From: Camillea tinctor
Lineage: Eukaryota; Ascomycota; Sordariomycetes; Xylariales; Xylariaceae
DNA: 64,000 bases
Direction: 5' to 3'
Assembly: GCA_022578605.1 (NCBI GenBank)
Contig: MU394094.1
Location: forward strand, 186,001-250,000
In this document: in pieces, positions 49,064-60,269 of the stretch
Layout of the letters: every line of letters starts with the position of its first letter
Position numbering within the stretch: the stretch's first letter is position 1
Position numbers and translations under genes: made by a program
Notes under the pieces: model-generated
What the model saw: only the letters and a program-made list of their open reading frames with translations
What the model was told of the DNA's origin: nothing
The model's database searches: none

Positions 49064-52000
49064 TTACATGTCCCCCTGCGTGTTTGAACCCATCCCGAAA
49101 TTCGGATTGCCGGTGAAGGCTGCTCTCCCCAACTGAGATGACTCCGCAGGCCCAGGAATAGGAAACATATTTGTCCCGGCCATGCCCTGCATCCCTTGGT
49201 TAGCACTTACTTCTACTCCACCACTGAATTGGTGACAGCTAGTGCTACTGCTTCCTCGTCTGTGAGTAGCGCTAGGATCTAAATTCATCGCAATATCGGC
49301 AAGGTTAGGTACAAGGTTAGGCCAGGAAGATGGGCTTTCCGGAATCGACGGCGCCCCGTCCACGATTCCGACGGCCTTTGCTAGGTCGACCGACTTCTTG
49401 GCGTAACGAGCCGATGTCCCGCACATCTCCATGGTGGTTAGAATCTCGTACAGCTGCCTCCCGGCAGCCACTATCTCGTCTCGGGTGTGCTCCCGGATCA
49501 ACCGTGACCACGGGACCAGCGTCTCAGCTGTACTTATATAGTCGTCATCGTCATCGTCATCGTTGTCGTCGTCTCCTGCGCCTCCCTGGCTGAAAAAGAG
49601 GAAGTCATGCTCGCGCTCGTCGTTGGGCGATAGCAGCGCAAGGGAGATCACGACGCTCGACACATGCACGAAAAACACATCCAGCCAGGTAACCCCGTTC
49701 AGTAATGCCGCGCGGGACAGCTCCGCTATGGACTCACCACATCGCACCGCCGACGTGATGCACACCTTACACAGTCGCTCGACGGCCGCTGCGTCGGGCT
49801 CAGGCTCGGTCCCGGAGTGCTCTCCGCCGGCGGACTCCCGCCGGCGCTGCACGGTGCGCAGCAGGAACGGTCGCGTGAGGAATCCCAGAGTGTCCTGCTG
49901 CCGCATGTATAAAAGATGTACGCTACGCCACGGGTGCTCGTTGCCGTCAAGCCCCTGTGCCGCGGACACGGGGCGTAGCCTCGGTGGCAGGGCCTCCTCC
50001 CATGCTGAAAGCGCGATCAGGAACTCGAGCGCTCTCGCGGTTGAAGGCGCCGTCATGGCTGTGGCTGCCGGGTCGTATAGCTCTCGGCGCACAGCTGCGT
50101 GCAGCATGTCCAGCTTGACAGCGTACTTCAGGTGGTCGGCAAGCACTACAATATTGGTAGTTAGTAGTTATTATATCAACATTTTTACTCTTGCTATGAT
50201 GTCTCGGGAGTGAAGACACATACGGCCAGACTTAATAGGCAGTGTTGACTCCCGAGACAGGTTCAAGGGGGAATAAATGACTCCAAAAAACTACTCACAT
50301 AGGTTTCCCTCGAGGAAGTCGTCGTTGGGGATGTCGACGTCCATCTCGCGGTCGTCGATGGCACTGGGGCGGCCAAGGGAGCAGCATAGAAACTGCTCAT
50401 ACTGGTACATGGACCACCAGACGCGGCGGCGCAGGTTGTCGCGCAGGGGCTCGGAGGGACCGAAGGATCGCGCGACGCGCTCGCAATGCATGCCTTGCGC
50501 CACGGCGAGACGGCACGCAGCGCCGTGGAAGGTCCACGCGCTCGTCCGGTCATTGGTAATATTGTAGTGGTATAGGGATAGCAGCATGTAGGCTTGTACG
50601 TTGACGAGGCTCGGCGCGCTTAGTGGTAGGAGACGCTCTACCTCCCCAAACCAGCACCGCTGGAAGGCCAGCGATCCCGCGTCCTGTAAGAGAGATCGCG
50701 ATCCGAACACGAACATCATGTACAGGCAGCAGAGCCAGCCCGCCGAGACGGAGAGCTGGCCTGCCGGGTTTGTAGCCGTGGTCGACGCCGACATATTCTC
50801 CCGGTCCCATGCTTCCTTCGCGCGCCACAGCGTGTTGTACGCATGATAGAACCACCCCCGGTGAAAGATGATGAAGTTGGGGTGCACACGGCGGAAGTAC
50901 GCGTTGACGCAGGTGTCGGCCTGACTACGCGGTGGTAGCACTATATCTGATATCAGCTTGCGGTGCCGTTGGTAGTCGATATCGCCGGGGTGTCCGCTGC
51001 CTCCTACCTCAGGTAAGGGGGAAGGAGAAGGGGGAGGGGAGTCCCCCCCCAGATAGGTGTGTCGTGACACTGGGTCTGGCGGAATTCCCCAGCCCGGCCT
51101 GCCGTACCCGATATCAGCGAAAAAGCGTCCCGGGTTTGTTGGTTCGTCAATCGACGGGTTAGTTCGGCCGAGTCGGGGGATTCCGCGCTGCTGCCCGCCT
51201 GCAACTTGTTTACCGCTAGCCTTCGTGGCGACAGATCGTCGAGCGGCTAGCTCTCTGACGTCCATGAAGAACGTGAAGGCGCCGCACGGCCCTACGTAGT
51301 GCGGCCACCCGCTGGGATCGAGGATCAGCCGCTTGTTCTCGTTCTCAGAGCCTAGCACGTTTTTGAGCGATGGGTTAGGTAAGGCTCCCGAATTCTTCTC
51401 TTGGGATGAACTGCCCTCCGCACCATAGGCTCTAGGCAGTACTTTGTCTAGGTACATGGCTCTGACTTTTACCAGCTCAGGGTTACCTTGCTTTTGATGC
51501 GTCCTCGATATCGAGGGTCCAGTTGGGACAGTAGTAGACTCTTGGGCTGAAGAGGTGGTCGCCTGGGTAGTTCTTGTTCTTCTTGTATTGGAAGCCCGGA
51601 CAAAGTCAGGCATGGTCACACCCATGCCTCGCCCGAAGGCCACCAGCTCTTCTGCGCTAGACTTGGGGCCCAAGCTCGGGAAGACACCGGCTACCAATGC
51701 TTCGAGAGCACGGTATCGCTTGTCCAGGTCCTCGACGCTCCCATATACTCGCTGCTTCCGGGGCATCGACGTGGTGCAAGTGATCCCCGTCTCGACGCAT
51801 AACTTGCAGGGCGGTAGTTCGTCGTTCCCAATCGCCGCCCCGTCCTCGCCAGGACCGTGATGACTTGGCCATAATCGAACACATTTGCACCGTTTCGTTT
51901 TACACGCGTCGCAGCTCATCTGGGCCCTCCTCCGTTGGCTCGGGGGTACGCGTCGTTTAGCCCTCAGTTGCTCCCGGTGCTGCGAGGCCTGGTTTGTTTC

Positions 52001-52090
52001 GCTCCTAGCAGTACCTGAAGCACTGCCCACGAACGCCGAAGGCAACGGCAACTGCGGCTTTGCGGGGGAAGATGATGTTGAAGGCTCCAT
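49064..52090 (-). CDS. Zn2Cys6 transcription factor with extended zinc-cluster spacer
   Basis: Two exons, 52090..50299 and 50145..49064 (153-nt intron, GTGAGT donor, ACTAAC branch, TGTAG acceptor), give 957 residues. The split Leu codon joins EGNL to LADHLKYAVKLD. The N-terminus carries C60-x2-C63-x6-C70, then 24 residues before C95-x2-C98-x6-C105; the usual spacer is 5-16. A conserved-looking RKQRVYGSVEDLDKRYRALEALVAGVFP helix follows. Residues about 380-640 fit the fungal transcription factor domain (AYFRRVHPNFIIFHRGWFYHAY; RRRVWWSMYQYEQFLCCSLGRPSAIDD). An Asp-run lies around 49550-49566. A third exon is possible (stop would move to 48768, 995 residues), as is a 5' UTR intron (52248..52188). 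Target genes unknown; the start at 52090 is the first in-frame ATG. Confidence 0.85.
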
Positions 52091-53940
52091 CGGCGCTATA
52101 GGTGCATAAGATTGGCGTAGAGCCGTAGGAGCGACGGGTTCGAGGGGGATCAGGGGGATCGTCGAACTTTCCCAGCAACGTCTCTAGCTGTCGTTGGATT
52201 AGGTCTGATTCAGACAACGGCAAAGTTCCGGCAGTAGTCTATACTCACCAGTTGTTCTGTGGTTTGGAGGGATTGAGTGAGGGTGAATTAGATGTAAGTC
52301 GGGCTTTTTCTTCTTCTTTTTCTTTTTTTCTTTTTGTGTGTTATTTTGAAAGTGCTAAAAATAAAAAAATAAATTGAGAAATTCGGTGTTTAATTTCTGT
52401 ATGGTATTTATTTATGTAGACCTATTTATAGGTTGGATACGTTAGGTATTATGTATAGAGGGAGGTAGGTTTAGTACCTTAACGTTTAAGAGAGTTTGCT
52501 ACTAGTATTATTGATATGCTATATAAAGGAGACTGGGTTACACGGCCCAACAACTCGAATGCCAGGCAAAGGGTTTGAATAAGTACTATATGTACCTTCT
52601 CCTGCTCCTGCCAAGTCCTGACAACCTGAAGCACCAAGTACATAAATTTATGGGAACCTTATCTGTATGTGTAAGCCTTTCTATGTCGTCGATGTCTCCA
52701 ATGGGATGATTACCTACCGCTTTGCATCCCCCAACCCCCTGCCCCCTGCTTTCTACCCCTTAACCCCTCTGCCTCCGAAGAAATCGAAGAAGAAGTGGCA
52801 TCGAAAGAAACAGCTGAGGAAGTAGAGTTCTAATTATCCTATTTCAAAGTATCTAGGTACATATCCAAAATCTCCAGTTTTTAATATGCGGGTTTCCCTA
52901 GGTAACTATGACGTTGGGGTCTATCGACCACTAGTCAGAGTGACGTTGGCTGCCTAGTTACCAGGTTCTTATGTTAAATGGGGACTGCCACCTAGGTAGG
53001 GTAGGATATACTAACAACAAAACGACTGACGGGCCAGGTGCCTACTTACATACGTAGTAGGTTAGGCTCTTACATACGTAGGTGAGGCACTCACATACGT
53101 AGGCGAGGCACTCACATACCCGCCTCCCCGCTGGCCGGTAGCAGGTATTTCTATTTTCATATATGATATGATGTCCACGAGTATCGATCTTCTGGATCCA
53201 TCTCGGACCGACCTCCTAGAGCTAACAGAAAAGGTTTGCTATGATAAGCCAGTAAACAAAATACTAACTAGGTAATCTGCATATACGTAGGTACATATAT
53301 ATATAAGGCTTGTACCAAGCTCGTTCTCTGTCGCCTGAACTTACATGTTTACAGCATCCCTCCGTCATTACCACCTACTCGCCCCTTACAATACACAGGT
53401 ACGGGCTACTACTGAACCACGTACTACCTACCAGTAGGTAGTAGACATTAATTCTTGCTTGGAGGAAAACTCGAAAATACAGGTTTGATGGGGATGAGGC
53501 TGAGTGTGTAGCAAGTATTTGATCGTGTCTAGGTTTATGTGTTTGCAGGTAACCTAGTTGGTTGTTGGTAATATGTCTTTTATAATTTTATGTACTTAGG
53601 TACCTAACCTAGGTATGTACCTACTTATTCCCATTGTATGAACCCGGGAGACAAGGCTGTTTTATAAGCGGTACTGTGGGTATGGAATATAGGCAGGCGG
53701 TTAGAATGGTATGGTATTATATAGAAATACCGGATTTATCCCTTTCCCTATCATCCTAATCAAGTAGAAAGAAAGAGACAGTGATATTCCATGCAACAAT
53801 AATAGTAATGTACTAACATCTTTAATCGGTCACATATGCCCACACATATTTATTTCCACCCTCAAACCCCCCTCCCCCCTCCCCCCTTCCCTTTTCAAGC
53901 CTATAGTCCTTATCCCCTTACCCCTTACCTCCTTTTCTCT
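52091..53940. other. Intergenic, no gene seen
   Basis: Upstream of the Zn2Cys6 gene. It contains its probable leader, with a candidate 61-nt intron (donor GTGAGT at 52248, acceptor ACAG ending 52188) that would remove the ATG of an overlapping 72-codon frame. A series of TACATACGTAGG units lies near 53044-53104. Otherwise AT-rich with TACCTA microrepeats. Confidence 0.5.
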
Positions 53941-55308
53941 TTACACCATTACCTCATCTTCTTCCTCTTCTTTGATTTTCTCCAACTCCTCATCCTCTTC
54001 CCCTCCCTCTTCCTCCTTTACCTCCTCACCCTCCACCTTTCCCCGTCTAAATGCCCTCCTCAGCTCGCATTTCCCCAAGTTCTTCCCTCCTGCGCGGCAC
54101 TCCTCGCACGTCTTCCCGTGCTTGATCAGCAACACGTGAAGTCCGTACTTATCCTCGTCCGGCACCCTCGCGTCGAGATGGGCATGCGCCTGGTCGCGCG
54201 TGCACTCCCTAGGGCGCCAGCCCAGCAGGCCTGCGATGCGGTGGACATGGGTATCGACGGCGAAGCTCTCGCGGCGCAGGCAGAACAGCAGCACGCAGCT
54301 CGCTGTCTTGGGGCCGACGCCCTGGAACGCGAGCATCTCACGCATGGCATCCTCGTTGCTCGCCTGGAAGAGGTGGTCGAGCGAGTAAGCCCCGTAGCGC
54401 TCCCGCGCTTGCTCTAGGATGCTGATGATGACCTTGCTCTTGACGACGCTAAGCCCGCCGCTCTCGATCGCTTTCTGCAGCTTGGCCTGTCCGCCTGCCA
54501 CGATCGCCTCCCACTTATCGCTGCCGCCGTACACGGCGTCCATGCTGAGCTTGGCCCGCGTGCTGTTCTTGTCGCTCGTGTTCTGTGACAAGATCGTGCG
54601 CACTAACGCGTCGAGCACGGAGGGTGATTCGCCGCACCCTGCGCGCTGGGCTGGCGCTGCCGTGAGGCTGTCAGGACGCACGCGCTCGCCGTGCAAGTTG
54701 ATGAGAACCTGGTGCGCTAGCTTGCATTCCGCGGGCGTGGGGTGGGCGAAGTCAGGGAAGGGTGACTGCCCGGCGAACTGCGCGTAAGACTTGAGCTTCT
54801 TAGCTTGGAGGTCTGCGATCTTCTCCTCGGCTGTCTTGGCCTTCCCAGACTTCCTGGGGCTCCCATTGTCGGACTCGGACTTGACTGGCGTTGCCGACAA
54901 AGAACGTCCCTTAGCTCTCTTCTTCGCGGGGGTTGACTCGCTCTTTATTATCTTCTCTTCTTCTATCTTCACCCTCTTATTGCCCCTCCGCTTTTGTCCA
55001 TCCGGAAGTTCAGGTGTAGTCTCCCGCACCACAGATTCGGGTGCTCGCTTGCCAGACCCTTTCGTCTGACTCCACGAGCCGGGAGTATCAATAACAGAAT
55101 CCTTCTTTACTACCACGGCTTCTTCCTTTACGACGGGATCTTCTTTGGTGATTCTAATGTTCCTTGTGCTGCGCCTTAGACCCGCAGTACTGGTATATGA
55201 TGCGTTGCTGTCCTTCTTTGTCCTCGCCATACTTCTCTGCAGCCAGATGAGAGGTGATCTAAAAATCCCAGATGTCCGAGCTTGCCGTTGAAGAAACAGC
55301 AGTATCAT
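53941..55308 (-). CDS. HhH-GPD base-excision DNA glycosylase (endonuclease III-like)
   Basis: Single exon, 455 residues from the outer ATG, 429 from the inner ATG at 55230. Residues about 185-420 are the HhH-GPD fold: LSQNTSDKN, the hairpin LAFQGVGPKTA carrying candidate catalytic Lys334, and VDTHVHRIAGLLGW with catalytic Asp352. Having both Lys and Asp predicts a bifunctional glycosylase/AP-lyase acting on damaged bases. The C-terminal Fe-S loop is incomplete: Cys401, Cys404 and Cys414 are present in HGKTCEECRAGGKNLGKC, but endonuclease III has four. The N-terminal 180 residues are Lys/Ser-rich with nuclear-localisation-like clusters, and the last 35 are highly acidic. The outer ATG (T at -3, in-frame TAA two codons upstream) adds 26 residues with four Arg and no acid; the inner ATG has A at -3 and G at +4. 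Confidence 0.9.
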   Translation of the reverse strand: MILLFLQRQARTSGIFRSPLIWLQRSMARTKKDSNASYTSTAGLRRSTRNIRITKEDPVVKEEAVVVKKDSVIDTPGSWSQTKGSGKRAPESVVRETTPELPDGQKRRGNKRVKIEEEKIIKSESTPAKKRAKGRSLSATPVKSESDNGSPRKSGKAKTAEEKIADLQAKKLKSYAQFAGQSPFPDFAHPTPAECKLAHQVLINLHGERVRPDSLTAAPAQRAGCGESPSVLDALVRTILSQNTSDKNSTRAKLSMDAVYGGSDKWEAIVAGGQAKLQKAIESGGLSVVKSKVIISILEQARERYGAYSLDHLFQASNEDAMREMLAFQGVGPKTASCVLLFCLRRESFAVDTHVHRIAGLLGWRPRECTRDQAHAHLDARVPDEDKYGLHVLLIKHGKTCEECRAGGKNLGKCELRRAFRRGKVEGEEVKEEEGGEEDEELEKIKEEEEDEVMV

Positions 55309-56150
55309 AAATTAGACCGACTATAAGATCAATTTGGAACAGGAGGTTCCTTAGTTTTGCTGTATATGTGAGTTTGTATGAGTTTGTATAGCTTTACTGA
55401 CTGTCTCGTGATAAATTCACGCGACTTCGTAGAAAGAGTCGCTATGCTAACAATTACTTAGGTAGACAAGAACCATAGATTGTAAGTAAGACTGTCAGTG
55501 GTGATGTCAATGAATGAACGAAAGAACGATGAAGTGGGTATGTCTTGGACCGACAGTCCGGGACAAGGGGGATTTAAAGAACCCCCTAAAATAGTTACCT
55601 TAGTACTTGCATTGGTCCCTGCGTTAGTGCCATTACTCTATCCCAGCACACCGGTTTTGGTTCTCCCATCCCTACTTATATGTAGTAAGTAACCTCAAGG
55701 CTTCGATATTATAGAACAAGTTATAGTCTCTCCTTAGAAAACTGATAATAGTATTCCATAGTTTATACACACTGATGTTTACATATAAAGCCCAGGGTAA
55801 CATTGACACGCATTGATGCCTTTCCTTTACTTTACAATATTTTCATTCCTGGGTTATATTTCTTATACATGTAACATAGGTACCTAGCCTATTAAAGGGA
55901 CCAACCTCTCTTCGACATGATATTTTCTCCGGTTTTGTTTTTCAGTATTGCACATAACCAGAACAACTTAGAGGGTGGTAATATACTGATAACTACCTGT
56001 CTTCATGGTTGGCCGAATATAAGTACCTAAATCGAGGATGGAGCAGTATATTCTCTCCTAAGAATTACCTGCATGGAATAGCAACTTTCCAGTAAGGCCT
56101 CACCACTGATCTCTACTAAAACGTACACACGCTTCTTAAATCCCCGCCTT
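55309..56150. other. Intergenic, no gene seen
   Basis: AT-rich spacer between the 5' end of the glycosylase and the 3' end of the acyltransferase-like gene. The one open frame (55498-55692) is short and featureless. Confidence 0.6.
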
Positions 56151-57340
56151 CTAAAATGCCAAAATCACCTTCTCCGTAACCTCCGTCGGCCTCCCAAACG
56201 TGACCTGCGCCCGTCGGGCCGTCAGATCCATGACGATACTGAATAACGTCTGGATCGTGGACTGGCCCTCGATCTGCTCCCTATTGATCGATACCGGATA
56301 CCCCTGCGTGTCCTTCAACACCACAAATATGCTCTCGAGCGTCGGCTCCCCCGCCGCCGTCGCCGCCGTGGAGCCCGTCAGCTCCCGCACGCGTTCTAGC
56401 CGCACCGGCGAGTCGTCCAGCCATGGCGGCTCGTCCACGTCGTCAGCCGACTGCAGCAGGTGATTCGTGTGGCACACGCGCCGGCGCTCGTCCATCGCAA
56501 GCTCCCTCACCCAAGCGCTCGTGCACTCCAGCCCGACGGCGCCCGTCGCGTCGGCGACGAGGATATGCGCGCTAGCTGCCACGCCCGCGGCCCGGATCGC
56601 CTCAACGGCCGCGTCGCGCGACGCGCTTTCCAGGACCCGCCGCAGCGCTAGGTGCACCGGCAGCTTCTCCGGGTCCACACCCCGGCACCGCAGCGCGTTG
56701 AGGCAGCACCCCACCCCCGCGGCGTTGAACCCGATCTTCCCGATGATGCCGGCCTCGGTCACCATGGCAAAATCGGGGAGGTCCGTCCCGGGCTGCGAGA
56801 CCCGGCACACGATCAAGTTCGGCGCTTGCGCTACTTGCCAGTCCCAGTTCTGCGCTAGGAATGATGAGCGCCCCGCGAGCCAGCCGAGGCTCGTGCACCC
56901 ATCGCTGGGGGGCGCCGGGTTTCCAGAGGAGGAGGAGGAAGACGAAGGGGAAGTGGTAAACAACCCGAACGCGATCTCGGTCCGCACGTTCAGCGCGAGG
57001 ATATCCAGAAAAGATACCCCCGCGCCGGCGGCCACACCGCGCATCTCGGCTAGGTACCGCGGCGCGAGGCGCTCCAGGGGCGCTACGTACCGGCTCGCTT
57101 CGCGGGTCACGGCGTCCCAGCTCGACATCGAGCTGGTTTTCTGGAAGAGCGAGGCATAAAAGCGGATAGAGGAGGCGATTTGCGACTTGGCTTGGGTGCC
57201 GTGGATTAGGCCGATCTATAGAGAGGGGGGTATCGGCTAGGTTACTAACATATGTGATGAAGGGCTTTTCAAGCGCACGCTGGAAGGTATAAGGAGATGC
57301 TCACCTCGTGAGGAGTCCCGGCGCAGTGGATTTCGAGCAT
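56151..57340 (-). CDS. Acyl-CoA:6-APA acyltransferase-like Ntn hydrolase (peptidase C45)
   Basis: Two exons, 57340..57305 and 57215..56151 (89-nt phase-0 intron, GTGAGC to ATAG), give 366 residues. The 12-codon first exon MLEIHCAGTPHE joins IGLIHGTQAKSQI, reproducing the family N-terminus. Gly118-Cys119 in DGCTSLGW is the expected autocleavage site, which frees Cys119 as N-terminal nucleophile, as in Penicillium AatA. Other family blocks are AQNWDWQ, EAGIIGKIGFNAAGVGCCLNAL and VCHTNHLLQ. Relatives include isopenicillin N acyltransferase and uncharacterised amidases or acyltransferases. No beta-lactam genes are adjacent and the C-terminus ILAF is not a peroxisomal PTS1, unlike AatA (ARL), so penicillin synthesis is unlikely. 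A Ser run precedes the cleavage site. Substrate unknown. Confidence 0.88.
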
Positions 57341-60269
57341 GGTGAAGCTTTCCAAGAATCCCTCGTATCATGTGATTATTCGTGTATGTACTACTAGTGG
57401 TTAATTCAAGTCATATCACTCGAGTGCGGTGGCACAAGACCTAACAGGAAAGGATTCAGGTTAGTATTGAAGTATAAAAGTATTGAGGCTATACCAGTTT
57501 ATTGGTTACGCAACATACCACCTGTTGGAGTAGTAGGTTAGTACTTCTTATTGTTGATACGGTTCATGTTGTGAAAGCTAGGTCAATATTCCCATCAATA
57601 TATCCAACTTTCCTATAATCGGCCGCTTTCTCCGCACGACTGCGATGGCGACATCATGAGGTAGTATTAGACAGGTACGTCCATTAGTATGTAGGTTATG
57701 GTGCTAAGCAAAGTACCTTGGCATAGTTATATAGGTATAGTGCGGCCCCTAATAGCGGGGTATAGACACTTTACCTAGAAAGCCTGAACCTATCGAGATT
57801 GTGCCTTGCGGTGCTGACCACCACCACAACTCGTCGACATCAAACATAATTGGCTTATCTTAGGCAATCCACACGTGGCGTTGAGCCAAGCCCACCGTGA
57901 TCTTGGGACCAATCACGCTTCTATTCGAGCAAAGCCTTGGTGTTTCTGGAGGTGGCTGCCAGTGGCTAGATTAGTCGATGATTGGTATAGGAGGGTGTGA
58001 CTTACATGATCGAGATGATCCATCTTACTCACTGCCTTGATGTACTCCGTAGTGTAGTAGTTATCAGTAGGTCTAGGTTAGGTAGTTAGTCCTTTTGGAA
58101 TCCGAGCCACTGTAACTTACACACACGCATTGCCTCTTTTTCCTGAATTATTTTGCACCTACCTACCATCGCCACTCCTATATGATGTAATTTCTCTACG
58201 TACCTACCATATTGTAAACCGATCCATAGAGTTGCATTTTTTTTTATACAACTTCAATATATTGAGGCAGGCCGTACGGAGAACCGACGTCATATCTCAC
58301 AGAACGGGATCAAATATTTATTTGTTTCCATTAATCTCTTGTGTTTCTTTGAAATATATTCCCAATACTTCCAATACTTGAATATGTATACAATTTAAAG
58401 ATTGACAATGCACCAATTAGTAGTTAGAGTTCTAGCTCGTGGTTGACCAGGCTGTCAGGGTCTTGACATATCGCTAGTTAAAGAAGGGGAGTGGAAGGGG
58501 ACGACGAGGGGGTTTCCAAAGATAGAAGCTGAGTAGAGCTCAACAGATCTTATGGTACCTAGTTTGGAAACATCAAGAAGAAAAATAAGATGATCTCATT
58601 GGTGTTGTGGTATTATTTCGACGTTTTTGGTTATACACTATATTAATGTAGTTTTGTTTAATGTTCGCTTAATAGAAGAAAAAGAATTGATGAAACATAG
58701 GTGGGATATTCCTATTCGTTATTGGTTCGTACGCGGGGTTTATAATTAGCAGCTGATGGTTTTAGTAACGAGATCTTCAGGCCAAGTCTATAAATGTTGA
58801 ATGATTGGTATCAGGTGCCCCTCCCTCGGTTCCCTTCCTCCCCCCCTTTTTATTATTATTATTATTTTATTTTATTCTATTTTATTTTTTTAACTTTTTA
58901 ACTTGCTGCCCTCATCCTCACTAACACAGTGTAATGCCTATGGGAATAATCGACACAAGTGTAGGTTAGTTGCCAGCCTGCTTTTACTATATTGGCATAT
59001 TGTCAGATACCTATGTACCCTACATGAGTTAGGTAGGGGTCCCTAAAGTCGTTCATGTTAGTTATTCTTAGGTAAGAAAAGTCAAAGAACCACTATTGAA
59101 GTCTGAAGTCTGTGGGTTAGGGAAAACAAGAGGGGAGGGGCCGGAATACACTACAGCACTATCAATATGTTGTACACTCCTTGTGTACTTCGTAGGTAGT
59201 TGATCGAGCTCTCTCGACATAAACTCTAAAGGTTCCGAATTAAAAAGGTACTTTCCAATAGGTAGGTACCTAAATCAAAATCTGCCTGTGACGTGATGTT
59301 GCGCAGATCTTAAATACCTACCTAGGTTAGGTACCCACACTAGAGAACCACAAGATCCACAACAGCAGAGAATAACCATCACCATCTGCCGCCAAGGTGT
59401 TAGAGACCTGTCGCAAAGCCATAGTCCAAGAGCTTGGAGCTCCAATATGCCCAGAGAACTTACATAAATGGTCTATACTTATGATGGTGTAGACTGGAAT
59501 GCGGCTACAGATAGGTAGTCCGTAACTTAAGTACCTAGCCAGTTAGGATTTAAGGACAACACACCGCCACGCCCCCAACCGATAAAGCTGAGATGAAAGG
59601 TGGAAGCCCAAGTACCTAGGAGTGGTATCAAGCATCTGACCTCATAGGGCCAAGCATGGGGTAGGGAAGGTGTGTGTTACCTAGCAAGGCAGGTTAGGTT
59701 AGATTAGGTTACATGGAGTGTGTGTACAACTAGAGAAGAGAAGAGAAGAAACATCTGGGGAAGTTGCTCTTCGGTGAGCCTTTCTTCTTTCTTTCTTTCT
59801 TTCTTTTCTTTCTTTCTTTTCTTTCTATTTATTCCCGAGGTCCTATTTTTCTTATTCAGCTTAGAGTTTACCTAAGTAGCACACTTAAGTTACTTATGTA
59901 TATGTGATCTCAAGGTGTAAATAACACTTGCTGCTGTCACGCGTTGCATCCCACAATTTCTTGTACCATCTACCACCTAATTTTAACTCACTTACATAGG
60001 TACTACTTACACCCGTACACTCGTGGACAGTGGACTGTGGACTGTGGTAGTTACCTTCGCACTATATTGCTCTCTTATAACTCGTGTCACACGACGATAT
60101 CACAGCCTCGCGGCCCTGCAACTTCGATCACAGTGGCCAATCCTGCCTTGCCTTGCCTGCCGTACCTGAATCATTGTCATTCAGCACCTACATGCATAGG
60201 TTACCAGCATTCTCCGTCTCTTATAAAAGACCCTACACCACCAACCACCACCCCCTCTCGAGGCTCAAA
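57341..60269. other. Intergenic between divergent genes, no gene seen
   Basis: AT-rich 2.9 kb. It has TTA/TTTTA repeats at about 58850-58890, (TTTC)n at about 59781-59826 and several TACCTA/GGTACC microrepeats near 59260-59335. The last 300 bases contain the leader of the App1-like gene, with an in-frame ATG at 60192. Confidence 0.55.
59781..59826. repeat. (TTTC)n microsatellite
   Basis: Imperfect CTTT/TTTC tetranucleotide repeats over about 45 bp. No coding role. Confidence 0.85.

Noticed and set aside
53836..54787. + strand frames over the DNA glycosylase
   Set aside because: Antisense shadows of the HhH-GPD gene; no domain.
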